NCBI GenBank assembly: GCA_031282705.1
Contig: JAITDF010000721.1
Location: 1-6,264, forward strand
Length of the DNA stretch: 6,264 bases
Origin: Opitutaceae bacterium
Lineage (GTDB): Bacteria > Verrucomicrobiota > Verrucomicrobiia > Opitutales > Opitutaceae
Direction of reading: 5' to 3'
Shown here: piece after piece, positions 1 through 6,003 of the stretch
Layout: each line of letters starts with the position of its first letter
Numbering within the stretch: position 1 is the first letter of the stretch
The notes under the pieces: generated by a model
Seen by the model: the letters and a program-made list of their open reading frames with translations, nothing else
What the model was told of the DNA's origin: nothing
Databases searched by the model: none
Position numbers and translations under genes: made by a program

Positions 1-150
1 TGAAAAAAACTCCAAAAAAAAGTGTCACCCTCATAGCGGGACAACTGTTACCCTTGACCCGGGACTATACACGCCGAGACCGCCCTACCAAAACTGGCCG
101 CCGCGTAACATCAGTGATGAAAAGGAGCGCGGGTGGTGTGGGGTTTCTAC
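1..150. other. Left flank without a credible gene
   Basis: I see no gene here that I trust; the open frames are short and have no recognisable domain. The stretch lies downstream of the minus-strand operon. Read on the minus strand it ends in two T-runs (complements of the A-runs at 4-9 and 14-21), which could help end transcription, but no strong GC stem sits directly before them. Positions 23-53 hold TGTCACCC followed by the imperfect palindrome GGGACAACTGTTACCC (38-53), which is discussed as a possible insertion-sequence end. Confidence 0.5.
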
Positions 151-206
151 TCGCTACCCGCTGCTCGCTACTCGCTACTCGCTACCCGCTACTCGCTACC
201 CGCTAC
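151..206. repeat. Heptanucleotide tandem array, 8 units of YCGCTAC
   Basis: Eight consecutive 7-bp units follow the pattern (T/C)CGCTAC: TCGCTAC five times and CCGCTAC twice, plus one variant CCGCTGC at 158-164. On the minus strand the unit reads GTAGCGA or GTAGCGG. The array covers the TAG stop codon (205-203) of the minus-strand oxidoreductase, so the last lysine codon abuts it and the stop itself is made of repeat sequence. Slippage here would change the 3' end of the operon but not the protein. There are no spacers, so this is a simple-sequence array and not CRISPR. Confidence 0.9.
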
Positions 207-1438
207 TTTACGGGGATGATTTTAAGCTCCACGGCGGTGGCGGGGGCGGGGATGGCGGACGGGGGCAGGTTTTTTAGCAGAATCCGCCGCTCTATTTTGC
301 AGTCGTGGCGCTTCCGGTAGAGGATGCGATCGCCCGCCGAGACAATCACGTCGCCCTTGACCGGGCGCGCGACGCGCATGTTCAAGGTCACGGGGCGGAT
401 GCCGGCGCCCGTTATCAGGCGGCCGGGGGTCACCAGGCGGATGGCCGGGTCGCGGTTTACCGGCACCCCGTTTTTTTCATAATCGGGCAACCGGTTGCGG
501 AGGGAGTCGGCGACGTGGCGCCCGACCACGAGCCCTTCCTGGTAGCACTGGTCGCCCATGTCGGCGGGGTGCAGCATGTTGCCCGCGGCAAAATAGGCGG
601 GGTCGGAGCAGCGGCCGAACTGGTCCGTGACCGGGGCGCCGCCGGCCGCCGGGTCGTGGGCCAGGTGGCTTTCGCGCACCAGGGTGTTTTCACCGACAAA
701 CCGGCCGGTGAATATGACGCCGTCGCAGGCGATGCGGTGTTCGTTTCCCGCCCGGTCTTTTGTGTCGATATATTCAACGCGGTCCAGGCCGCCGATGCGG
801 GTGATTTCGGTGCCGCGCCGTATTTTCACGCCCAGAAACGCCGCGCAGAGCGAACTCGCGGACGGGGCGATGAGGCGCGGCTCCGGCTCGATCATGGCAA
901 CGGCCTTGATGCCGGCGTTTTTCAGCGTCCACAACGCGGAGAATCCGACCACTTCGGAGCCCACGACGACGGGGGAGCTGAACGGTTTGCGTTTGCCGAG
1001 ATATATGAATTGCTGCAACGCGCCGGCGGTCATCACGCCCCGGGGGCGCAGGCCGCCGACGAGCCGCGGATGCCGGGGCGTCTCGCGCGCGCCGGTGGCG
1101 ATGACCACGCGCTCCCCCGTGATGCCCAGCAGCCCTTCCTCCGGCAGGGAGACGGACAATTCGCCGCCGGCCTTGAGCGCGACCACGGTGGCCGAGGTCG
1201 CGATGGCGGCGTCGGGCGCGCGCGCGCGGATTTTTTTAATAAAAGTCCTCCCGGTCATGGGGCGCCAGAAGGTCTGCAACCCGAAGGTGGGGTGCAGGCA
1301 ATGCCGCGGGGCGCCGCCGAACGCGTTTTCGCGCTCCAGGATGACGAGGTCATCGACGCCGGCTTTTTTCAGGGACGTGGCCACGGCGATGCCCGCCGGC
1401 CCCGCCCCGATGATGATGACTTGGTAATGCTTTTTCAT
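203..1438 (-). CDS. FAD/NAD(P)-dependent oxidoreductase, partner of GlpA-like dehydrogenase
   Basis: This 411-residue flavoprotein probably works with the GlpA-like protein upstream, in an electron-transfer role comparable to the second subunit of anaerobic glycerol-3-phosphate dehydrogenase. Visible motifs are an N-terminal FAD-binding Rossmann loop GAGPAG (11-16) with Glu35 at the end of the second strand, then GGAPRHCLHPTFGL (41-54). The latter matches the family's Cys-containing block after the FAD motif, with Cys47 a candidate redox residue. Next come VVIATGARE (111-119), a second dinucleotide motif VVVGSEVVG (157-165), and a C-terminal FAD-contact block AAGNMLHPADMGDQCYQEG (284-302). 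Residues 330-411 form the small beta-rich tail usual in this family. Length is typical. There is no signal peptide or membrane segment, so it should be cytoplasmic. The ATG is supported by AAGGAG seven bases upstream. It follows the GlpA-like gene by 74 bp and is probably co-transcribed. The small DUF1667 protein that often completes such operons does not follow within the remaining 202 bp. Family assignment is firm; substrate and partner are inferred. Confidence 0.92.
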   Translation of the reverse strand: MKKHYQVIIIGAGPAGIAVATSLKKAGVDDLVILERENAFGGAPRHCLHPTFGLQTFWRPMTGRTFIKKIRARAPDAAIATSATVVALKAGGELSVSLPEEGLLGITGERVVIATGARETPRHPRLVGGLRPRGVMTAGALQQFIYLGKRKPFSSPVVVGSEVVGFSALWTLKNAGIKAVAMIEPEPRLIAPSASSLCAAFLGVKIRRGTEITRIGGLDRVEYIDTKDRAGNEHRIACDGVIFTGRFVGENTLVRESHLAHDPAAGGAPVTDQFGRCSDPAYFAAGNMLHPADMGDQCYQEGLVVGRHVADSLRNRLPDYEKNGVPVNRDPAIRLVTPGRLITGAGIRPVTLNMRVARPVKGDVIVSAGDRILYRKRHDCKIERRILLKNLPPSAIPAPATAVELKIIPVK

Positions 1439-1445
1439 GTTTCAG

Positions 1446-1451
1446 CTCCTT
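1446..1451 (-). promoter_or_regulatory. Ribosome binding site of the 411-aa oxidoreductase
   Basis: On the minus strand AAGGAG lies seven bases before the ATG at 1438. This strong Shine-Dalgarno match fixes the start and shows that this organism uses SD-led initiation, at least for the second gene of this operon. Confidence 0.8.
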
Positions 1452-1453
1452 GG

Positions 1454-1485
1454 TTTTGGGTGTGCCGCCTTTTGGGTGTGCCGCT
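1454..1485. repeat. 16-bp tandem duplication in the operon spacer
   Basis: TTTTGGGTGTGCCGC occurs at 1454-1468 and again at 1470-1484, giving two 16-bp units that differ only at the last base. It lies in the 74-bp spacer between the two minus-strand genes, just upstream (in the gene direction) of the ribosome binding site of the second gene. Confidence 0.9.
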
Positions 1486-1494
1486 GATGATTGT

Positions 1495-1526
1495 TGTCAC
1501 GCGGAGAGGCTGTCACGCGGAGAGGC
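1495..1526. repeat. Perfect 16-bp tandem duplication across a stop codon
   Basis: TGTCACGCGGAGAGGC is present twice without interruption, at 1495-1510 and 1511-1526. The second copy holds the last codons and the TGA (1515-1513) of the GlpA-like gene; the first copy lies just beyond the stop. Because 16 is not a multiple of three, the copy outside the gene is out of frame with the one inside. Confidence 0.95.
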
Positions 1527-3114
1527 GGGACGGCCTGGCCGGAACCGCCGCGGGTTCCCCGAAAGGTTCCCCGAAAAACGGACGGCGCGGCGGACGGCCC
1601 TCCAAGGGGACGGGCGGCGGCCATTCCTCTTGGGATTCCGCCGGGGGGACGTGGGCGGGCTGACGGCCCGGAGCGCGTTCCTCCGGCGTCCCCGCTTCGT
1701 TTTTTCCCGCCCCGGTTTTCCCCGCCCCGGTTTCGCGCGGCGCCGGTGCGTCGTCAAAGCGGTCCCCGACGATTTCGGCGACGCGGTGGCTGCAAAAAAA
1801 GCCGTTGCAACGCCCCATCAGGACCCGGCTGCGCCGCCTCAGCCCGCCCAGGCATTCCGGCGGCGCGTCGGAGTCCAGCGCCGAGCGGATGTCGCGCAGG
1901 GTGACGCGCTCGCAATGGCAGATGATGCCGCCGTTGCCCGCGCGGGCATAGTCGCGAGTGGAGTATTCGGAGAGGCGCGGCAATTCCGGCCGGATCAATT
2001 CCGGCATGGGCCGGCGCGGAAACAGCGGCGCGAACGCCTCGTCGTAGGTTTTTTCCAGGTATTGGGCGATGCCCAGCGCCGAGGTCAGGCCGGTGGAGCG
2101 GATGCCGCCGACCGTGATCCATTGTTTGTCCGGGTAATGGCTTATGCGGTATTCCTTTTTTTCGGTGGCCGTGCGCAGGCCCGCGTAGGTGGCCGTCACG
2201 GAATAATCGGCCAGCCGCGGGAGGATGCGCCGCCCTTTTTCGATCAAGTCGTTGAGCTGCGGGCCGGCGACCTCCGCGCGCTCCCGGTCCTCCTGCTCCT
2301 CGGCGGTCGGCCCCAGCAGCAGGTTCCCGAATATCGTGCGCGTCAGCAGCACGCCCTTGGTGGTGGGCGTGGGCACGGGCAGGATGATCGCGTTGAGCAG
2401 TTTCGACGCCGGTTTGTCGAAGATGAGAAACTGGCCTTTTCTCGGCTTGATTTGAAATCCCGGCTCATGCCAGAAGCCGTCCACGATGTCGCCCTGGAGC
2501 CCGGCGCAGTTGATGACCAGCCGGGCCCGTATTTCGCCGCGCGTGCTTTGCAGCGACCACGCGCTCCCGTCGAACGACGCGCCCCGCACCTCGCACCGGA
2601 AGCGGTGCGCGCCGCCGTGCTTGAGCCCTTGCAGGAAATAGGCCAGCGGGGCCGTCCATGCGTCGATTATGCTCTCGCCCGGCACCTGCACCGCGCCCAA
2701 GGCGCCGGCACCCAGCGCCGGCTCGTGCCGGTAGAGGACGCCGGCCTCCACCTGCGCCACGTCCATCACGCCGTTCCGGTGGGCCTGCCCGACGATGCCC
2801 GGGAGCGCCGCCAGCTGCTCCTCCGTCCAGGCGACGACAAACGCGCCCGATTGCAATACCGGCAGAGGCAGCTTATCCTTGAGTTCGAAAAACTCCCGGT
2901 AACCGGCGCGCATGCACTCCAGTTCCAGGCTGCCGGGCGGCGCATCGAACCCGGTGTGCAGCAAGGCGCTGTTTGCCTTGCTGGCCCCGGACAGGATGTC
3001 GCCGCCTTTTTCCAACAAGACCGATTTCGCCCCCATGAGGCAAAACCGCCTGAAAACCGCGCAGCCGACCACGCCGCCGCCAATCACCGCCACATCGAAA
3101 ACAGAAGGATTCAT
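1513..3114 (-). CDS. GlpA-like FAD-dependent dehydrogenase with BFD-type [2Fe-2S] domain
   Basis: This 533-residue protein belongs to the DAO-fold family that includes GlpA, GlpO and LhgO. It likely oxidises a phosphorylated alcohol or 2-hydroxy compound and passes electrons through FAD and an iron-sulfur cluster. Residues 6-17 carry the FAD Rossmann motif ending in GGGVVG, and SKANSALLHTGFDA (45-58) is the family's substrate-side block. INCAGLQGD (201-209), KPRKGQFLIFDK (223-234), TKGVLLTRTIFGNLLLGPTAEE (252-273), TYAGLR (309-314) and GGIRSTGLTSA (336-346) are further family blocks with likely active-site arginines. Residues about 394-453 form a BFD-like domain with Cys399, Cys401, Cys436 and Cys441 (CxC and CxxxxC) as cluster ligands. 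An odd Pro/Arg/Gly-rich tail of about 80 residues follows (454-533), including TGAGK and FGEP repeats; relatives normally end near the BFD domain. The ATG sits right before the Rossmann strand but has no clear Shine-Dalgarno. It is the first gene of the minus-strand operon, divergent from the kinase. Glycerol-3-phosphate is the default substrate guess. Confidence 0.93.
   Translation of the reverse strand: MNPSVFDVAVIGGGVVGCAVFRRFCLMGAKSVLLEKGGDILSGASKANSALLHTGFDAPPGSLELECMRAGYREFFELKDKLPLPVLQSGAFVVAWTEEQLAALPGIVGQAHRNGVMDVAQVEAGVLYRHEPALGAGALGAVQVPGESIIDAWTAPLAYFLQGLKHGGAHRFRCEVRGASFDGSAWSLQSTRGEIRARLVINCAGLQGDIVDGFWHEPGFQIKPRKGQFLIFDKPASKLLNAIILPVPTPTTKGVLLTRTIFGNLLLGPTAEEQEDRERAEVAGPQLNDLIEKGRRILPRLADYSVTATYAGLRTATEKKEYRISHYPDKQWITVGGIRSTGLTSALGIAQYLEKTYDEAFAPLFPRRPMPELIRPELPRLSEYSTRDYARAGNGGIICHCERVTLRDIRSALDSDAPPECLGGLRRRSRVLMGRCNGFFCSHRVAEIVGDRFDDAPAPRETGAGKTGAGKNEAGTPEERAPGRQPAHVPPAESQEEWPPPVPLEGRPPRRPFFGEPFGEPAAVPARPSRLSA
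1553..1598. repeat. 12-bp in-frame tandem duplications in the C-terminal tail
   Basis: GGTTCCCCGAAA occurs at 1553-1564 and 1565-1576 and encodes FGEP-FGEP (residues 514-521 of the GlpA-like protein). Just beside it CGGACGGC recurs at 1579-1586 and 1591-1598, again with a 12-bp period. Both periods are multiples of three and leave the reading frame open. Confidence 0.85.
1691..1735. repeat. 15-bp in-frame repeat, three units, in the C-terminal tail
   Basis: Units at 1706-1720 and 1721-1735 share CCCGCCCCGGTTT. A more diverged unit at 1691-1705 starts CCCGCTTCG. On the minus strand they encode three five-residue units, TGAGK, TGAGK and NEAGT-like, at residues about 462-475 of the GlpA-like protein, directly after the iron-sulfur domain. 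Confidence 0.82.
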
Positions 3115-3229
3115 GGAAGAAAAAAGTTGAAATCAGTGAAGAAACGACTTGAAACAACAGGAAAACCACATAGAAGCAAGTAGAAAACAACGGATTTTCC
3201 AAATAATTCCATAAAAAAACCACATCCCC
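3115..3229. promoter_or_regulatory. Divergent promoter/operator region between the two operons
   Basis: This 115-bp gap separates the start codons of the divergent GlpA-like and kinase genes. It is markedly richer in A+T than the flanking genes, so it should hold both promoters. On the plus strand, AATAAT at 3202-3207 is a possible -10 box, but no good -35 lies upstream; TTGAAA occurs at 3127-3132 and 3149-3154. GAAACAAC (3151-3158) and GAAAACAAC (3183-3191) lie about 32 bp apart, close to three helical turns, and could be a direct-repeat operator. GGAAAA (3160-3165) and TTTTCC (3195-3200) form a weak inverted repeat around the second of these. Neither first gene has a convincing Shine-Dalgarno. 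No regulator gene is in the window. The role as a shared control region is inferred from layout. Confidence 0.6.
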
Positions 3230-4666
3230 ATGCCACGCTACGCCGCCATCGACCAAGGAACGACCAGCACACGCGTCATTGTGCTGGATGAAACCGGCGC
3301 CCTTTCCATGACCCCCGGCATCCCGCACCGGCAAATCGTCGAGCACCGCGGCTGGGTCGAGCACGACCCCTTGGAAATACTGGGCAACATCAAGACCTGC
3401 CTGGAGCGCTGCGGCCCCGTTGACGCCATCGGCCTCGCGCACCAGGGCGAAAGCGTGATCGCCTGGGATGCCGAAAGCGGGGCGCCCCTCTGCAACGCCA
3501 TCGTCTGGCAGGACCAGCGCACGGCGAAACGCATCGAGGCGATGAAGGCGGACGGCCTGGAGCCCCTCGTGCAGGAACGCTGCGGCCTCCCGCTCGACTC
3601 CTATTTCTCCGCCTCCAAGCTGGGCTGGATCCTGGAAAACGTGGAGCGCGCCCGGCCCCTCGCCGCCCAAGGCCGCCTGCGCATGGGCACGATGGATGCG
3701 TTTTTCAATTTTCACCTCTGCGGCGGCGCATTTTTCACCGACTACAACTCCGCCTCGCGCACCTCGCTGTTCAACATCCACACCCTGGAATGGGACCGGC
3801 GGCTGTGCGAATTGTTTGGCGTGCCGGACGGGGTGCTGCCCGAGGTCAGGGACAACGCGTGCCATTTCGGCGATGTCAAACTCAACGGCCGCTCCATCCC
3901 CTTCACCGCCTGCATCGTGGACCAGTTCGGCGGCACCTACGGGCACGGCTGCACCCGGCCCGGGCAGATGAAAATCACCTTTGGCACCGGCGCGTTTTTG
4001 CAGGCGATCACCGGCGACGCGCCGCCGCCCGCGAACCCGGACGGGCTGCTGCCGGTCCTGTGCTGGAAAATCCCCGGCGAAAAACCGCTCTTCGGCCTGG
4101 ACGGCGGCGTCTATAACGCAGCCTCGGCGGTCAACTGGGTCAAAAAAATCGGCCTCTTCAACGAACTGTCCGAACTCACCGGCTTCCCCGAGGAGCCCGC
4201 GATCAAACGCGGCGTCGCCTTTGTCCCCGCGTTGTCGGGGCTCGCCTGCCCGCACTGGGACCGCTCGGCGGCGGGCCTGTGGGCCGGCCTGTCCTTGGAA
4301 ACCGGGCGGATGGACCTGCTCCAGTCCGTCCTGGAAGGCGTGGCCGTGCGCGCGGCGGAGGTCGTCCGGGCCATGGACAAAACCGTGCCGGTCGGCCCGC
4401 AAATCAGCATCGACGGCGGCCTCTCCTCCGACCGCTATTTCAAGCAATTCCTGGCCGATTTGCTCCAAAAGGAAATCCACACCCCGTCAACCCGGGAAAT
4501 GACCGCCTACGGCGTGGCCCTCCTGGCCCGGAGGGGCCTGGGCATCGACGCGCCCTTCCCGTCCGGCGGCGGGGTCGATGTCGTCCGCCCGCGCGCCGTC
4601 GATTACTCCACTTTGTTCGAGGAATACAAAAAGATAATCACCCGTTCAAGAGGGCTGAGAAACTAA
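3230..4666 (+). CDS. FGGY-family carbohydrate kinase, glycerol kinase-like
   Basis: This 478-residue cytoplasmic kinase transfers the ATP gamma-phosphate to a small polyol-type substrate. Motifs align by eye with E. coli GlpK over the full length. They include the phosphate-1 loop DQGTTSTR (8-15), GWVEHDPLEI (41-50), NAIVWQDQRT (89-98), DSYFSASK (123-130, Tyr125 matching GlpK Tyr135) and TDYNSASRTSLFNIHTLEWD (170-189). IVDQFGGTYGHG (229-240) holds the likely catalytic base Asp231 (GlpK Asp245), followed by phosphate-2 loop TFGTGAF (250-256) and the ATP-site block SIDGGLSSDRYFKQFLAD (393-410). The notable difference is HQGES (71-75) where GlpK has NQRET: the Glu that binds glycerol is kept (Glu74), but Arg83 is replaced by Gly73. 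It is about 25 residues shorter than GlpK. The substrate may therefore be glycerol or another small alcohol, tetritol or amino alcohol. ATG is chosen because the first strand and phosphate loop follow at once; no clear Shine-Dalgarno is seen. It is followed after 52 bp by eutH on the same strand. Kinase family is certain; substrate is not. Confidence 0.95.
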   Translation: MPRYAAIDQGTTSTRVIVLDETGALSMTPGIPHRQIVEHRGWVEHDPLEILGNIKTCLERCGPVDAIGLAHQGESVIAWDAESGAPLCNAIVWQDQRTAKRIEAMKADGLEPLVQERCGLPLDSYFSASKLGWILENVERARPLAAQGRLRMGTMDAFFNFHLCGGAFFTDYNSASRTSLFNIHTLEWDRRLCELFGVPDGVLPEVRDNACHFGDVKLNGRSIPFTACIVDQFGGTYGHGCTRPGQMKITFGTGAFLQAITGDAPPPANPDGLLPVLCWKIPGEKPLFGLDGGVYNAASAVNWVKKIGLFNELSELTGFPEEPAIKRGVAFVPALSGLACPHWDRSAAGLWAGLSLETGRMDLLQSVLEGVAVRAAEVVRAMDKTVPVGPQISIDGGLSSDRYFKQFLADLLQKEIHTPSTREMTAYGVALLARRGLGIDAPFPSGGGVDVVRPRAVDYSTLFEEYKKIITRSRGLRN

Positions 4667-4706
4667 GCCAGCGCCCTCCTGGACCATCAAACCCAACCCT
4701 AAAAAC

Positions 4707-4713
4707 AAAAGGA
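4707..4713 (+). promoter_or_regulatory. Ribosome binding site of eutH
   Basis: AAAAGGA lies five bases before the ATG at 4719, in the 52-bp spacer after the kinase stop. It favours this start over the in-frame ATG at codon 5. No terminator hairpin is seen in the spacer, which supports co-transcription with the kinase. Confidence 0.7.
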
Positions 4714-4718
4714 AACCT

Positions 4719-5927
4719 ATGGCCGGCTTCATGGCTGAATTTGGCAATTATGTTATTTATATAATGATGGCGGGCGTGCTGATGGGCGCCGTCGCCTCCA
4801 TCATCGAGCCCGACAAAGGGCTTGGGAAGGAGTTTGTCACCGGAATCAACACCATCGGCCCCGTGTTTCTGGCGCAGGCCGGGATCATGGCGGCCATCCC
4901 CATCCTCTCCTTCGCCATCCAGAAAACCATCGGCCCGTTCTTTGCCTCGCTGGGCTCCGATTCCGCCATCGCCGCGCTCGCCATCATCGCGGTGGACATG
5001 GGCGGCTACCAGCTGGCCGACGCCATCGCCGCCAATCGCGACATGTGGATCGCCGCCATGCTGGTCGGCTACACCTCCGGCGCCGTGGTGGTTTACCTGA
5101 TTCCCGTCGGCCTTATCATGACCCGCAAGGAGGACCACCGCTATCTGGCGCTGGGGGCCATGGCCGGCTTTATCAGCATCCCCTTCGGCGTGCTGGCCAG
5201 CCTGGTTATCATTGTGCTCACCCACATCCCGGTGCGCGAATTGATATCAACGGACTCCCCGGCGCTGCATTATCTGGGCCTGGACCTCCTCCAGTCGCTG
5301 AAGATCCTGGCGCCCCTGTTTGTCATCTGCTTCGGCCTGGCCTTCGGCCTGAAAGTGCGGCCCCTGGCCATGATCAGGGGGTTTTTGATCTTCGGGAAAC
5401 TGCTGGATGTATTTATCAAAGGCGTCCTGGCGATATGCATTGTCGAGCACTTCACCCACGTGTTCAGCAACCTCTTTGGCGGCTGGGTGTTCGACCCCAT
5501 GTTTGCGAACCAGCAGGAGCTGACCCGTGCCATTGAGATCGCCGGCTACATCGGCATCATGCTGGCGGGCACGTTCCCCATATGCCACCTCTTCCAGAAA
5601 TACTGCACCAAGCCGATGCGCCTGATCGGACGGATGCTCAAACTCAGCGAAACGGGCACCATCGGCTTTATCATGGTCCTGGCGAATATCATCGCCGTTT
5701 ATCATTTGTTCTCCGGCATGAAGGCGCGCGACAAGGTGATTTGCGTCGCCTTCGGCATTTGCGCGCAGGCGACATTTGGCGACCACCTGGCGTTCTCGGC
5801 CAATTTCCAGCCGACGCTGGTGCTGCCGATATTGATTGGAAAACTGTTCGGCGGCTTCCTCGGCGTGTGGCTGGCCATCATGATCTCGGTCCCGACCGCC
5901 AACCGGATGGAGCAGGAGGAAGTTTAA
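4719..5927 (+). CDS. eutH: EutH-family integral membrane transporter
   Basis: This 402-residue polytopic inner-membrane protein has close to the usual EutH length (E. coli about 408). EutH is linked to ethanolamine uptake in enterobacteria. About ten hydrophobic segments are visible, roughly at 10-29, 44-67, 82-104, 110-133, 143-168, 190-211, 222-244, 271-291, 312-332 and 366-390. Family blocks match EutH closely from memory: VDMGGYQLAD (92-101), DHRYLALGAMAGFISIPFG (139-157), LAGTFPICHLFQKY (282-295), LANIIAVYHLF (321-331) and FGDHLAFSA (353-361). Charged residues inside membrane parts, Asp93 and Asp355-His356, are candidates for the transport path. It is the second gene of the plus-strand operon behind an FGGY kinase. 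No ethanolamine ammonia-lyase, EutA reactivase, aldehyde dehydrogenase or shell protein is in the window. Context suggests it imports the kinase substrate, possibly taking the place of GlpF. The family call is strong; ethanolamine as substrate is unproven here. Confidence 0.94.
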   Translation: MAGFMAEFGNYVIYIMMAGVLMGAVASIIEPDKGLGKEFVTGINTIGPVFLAQAGIMAAIPILSFAIQKTIGPFFASLGSDSAIAALAIIAVDMGGYQLADAIAANRDMWIAAMLVGYTSGAVVVYLIPVGLIMTRKEDHRYLALGAMAGFISIPFGVLASLVIIVLTHIPVRELISTDSPALHYLGLDLLQSLKILAPLFVICFGLAFGLKVRPLAMIRGFLIFGKLLDVFIKGVLAICIVEHFTHVFSNLFGGWVFDPMFANQQELTRAIEIAGYIGIMLAGTFPICHLFQKYCTKPMRLIGRMLKLSETGTIGFIMVLANIIAVYHLFSGMKARDKVICVAFGICAQATFGDHLAFSANFQPTLVLPILIGKLFGGFLGVWLAIMISVPTANRMEQEEV

Positions 5928-6003
5928 GTCTAAAAGTTTGGTTCCCCGCTATTCTGAATGGATTTCCCATCGCGCCTCCGCGAAGCGAAGCCGGCGATTG
6001 ACC
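5928..6003. other. Non-coding spacer after eutH
   Basis: No gene or strong terminator is seen directly after the eutH stop. The sequence leads into the REP-like cluster. The motif CCTCCGCGAAGCGAAGC near 5975-5991 resembles, in inverse sense, the CCTCGCTGCGCTCG loop of the hairpin at 6196-6228, so the repeat block may begin here. Confidence 0.45.

Noticed and set aside
151..206. Heptamer array as a CRISPR
   Set aside because: The unit is only 7 bp, there are no spacers, and no cas genes are present.
203..1438. Assigning the symbol glpB to the 411-aa oxidoreductase
   Set aside because: Its motifs fit the broader GlpA-partner flavoprotein family of other bacteria more than E. coli GlpB, and the substrate is uncertain, so no symbol was given.
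305..1663. 452-codon open frame on the plus strand opposite the 411-aa oxidoreductase
   Set aside because: Shadow of the minus-strand flavoprotein; no motifs and very high Gly/Ala/Arg content.
1450..3183. 577-codon open frame on the plus strand opposite the GlpA-like gene
   Set aside because: It is antisense to a gene with clear FAD and [2Fe-2S] motifs, has no domain of its own, and covers the divergent control region.
2873..4480. 535-codon open frame on the minus strand opposite the kinase
   Set aside because: It overlaps the kinase almost fully, shows no recognisable domain, and is a GC-bias shadow of that gene; its composition is Gly/Ala/Arg-rich as expected for such shadows.
4719..5927. 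Calling the locus a classical ethanolamine utilisation (eut) operon
   Set aside because: Only EutH is present; lyase, reactivase, aldehyde and alcohol dehydrogenase, and shell genes are all missing from the window, and the neighbours are of glycerol-catabolism type.
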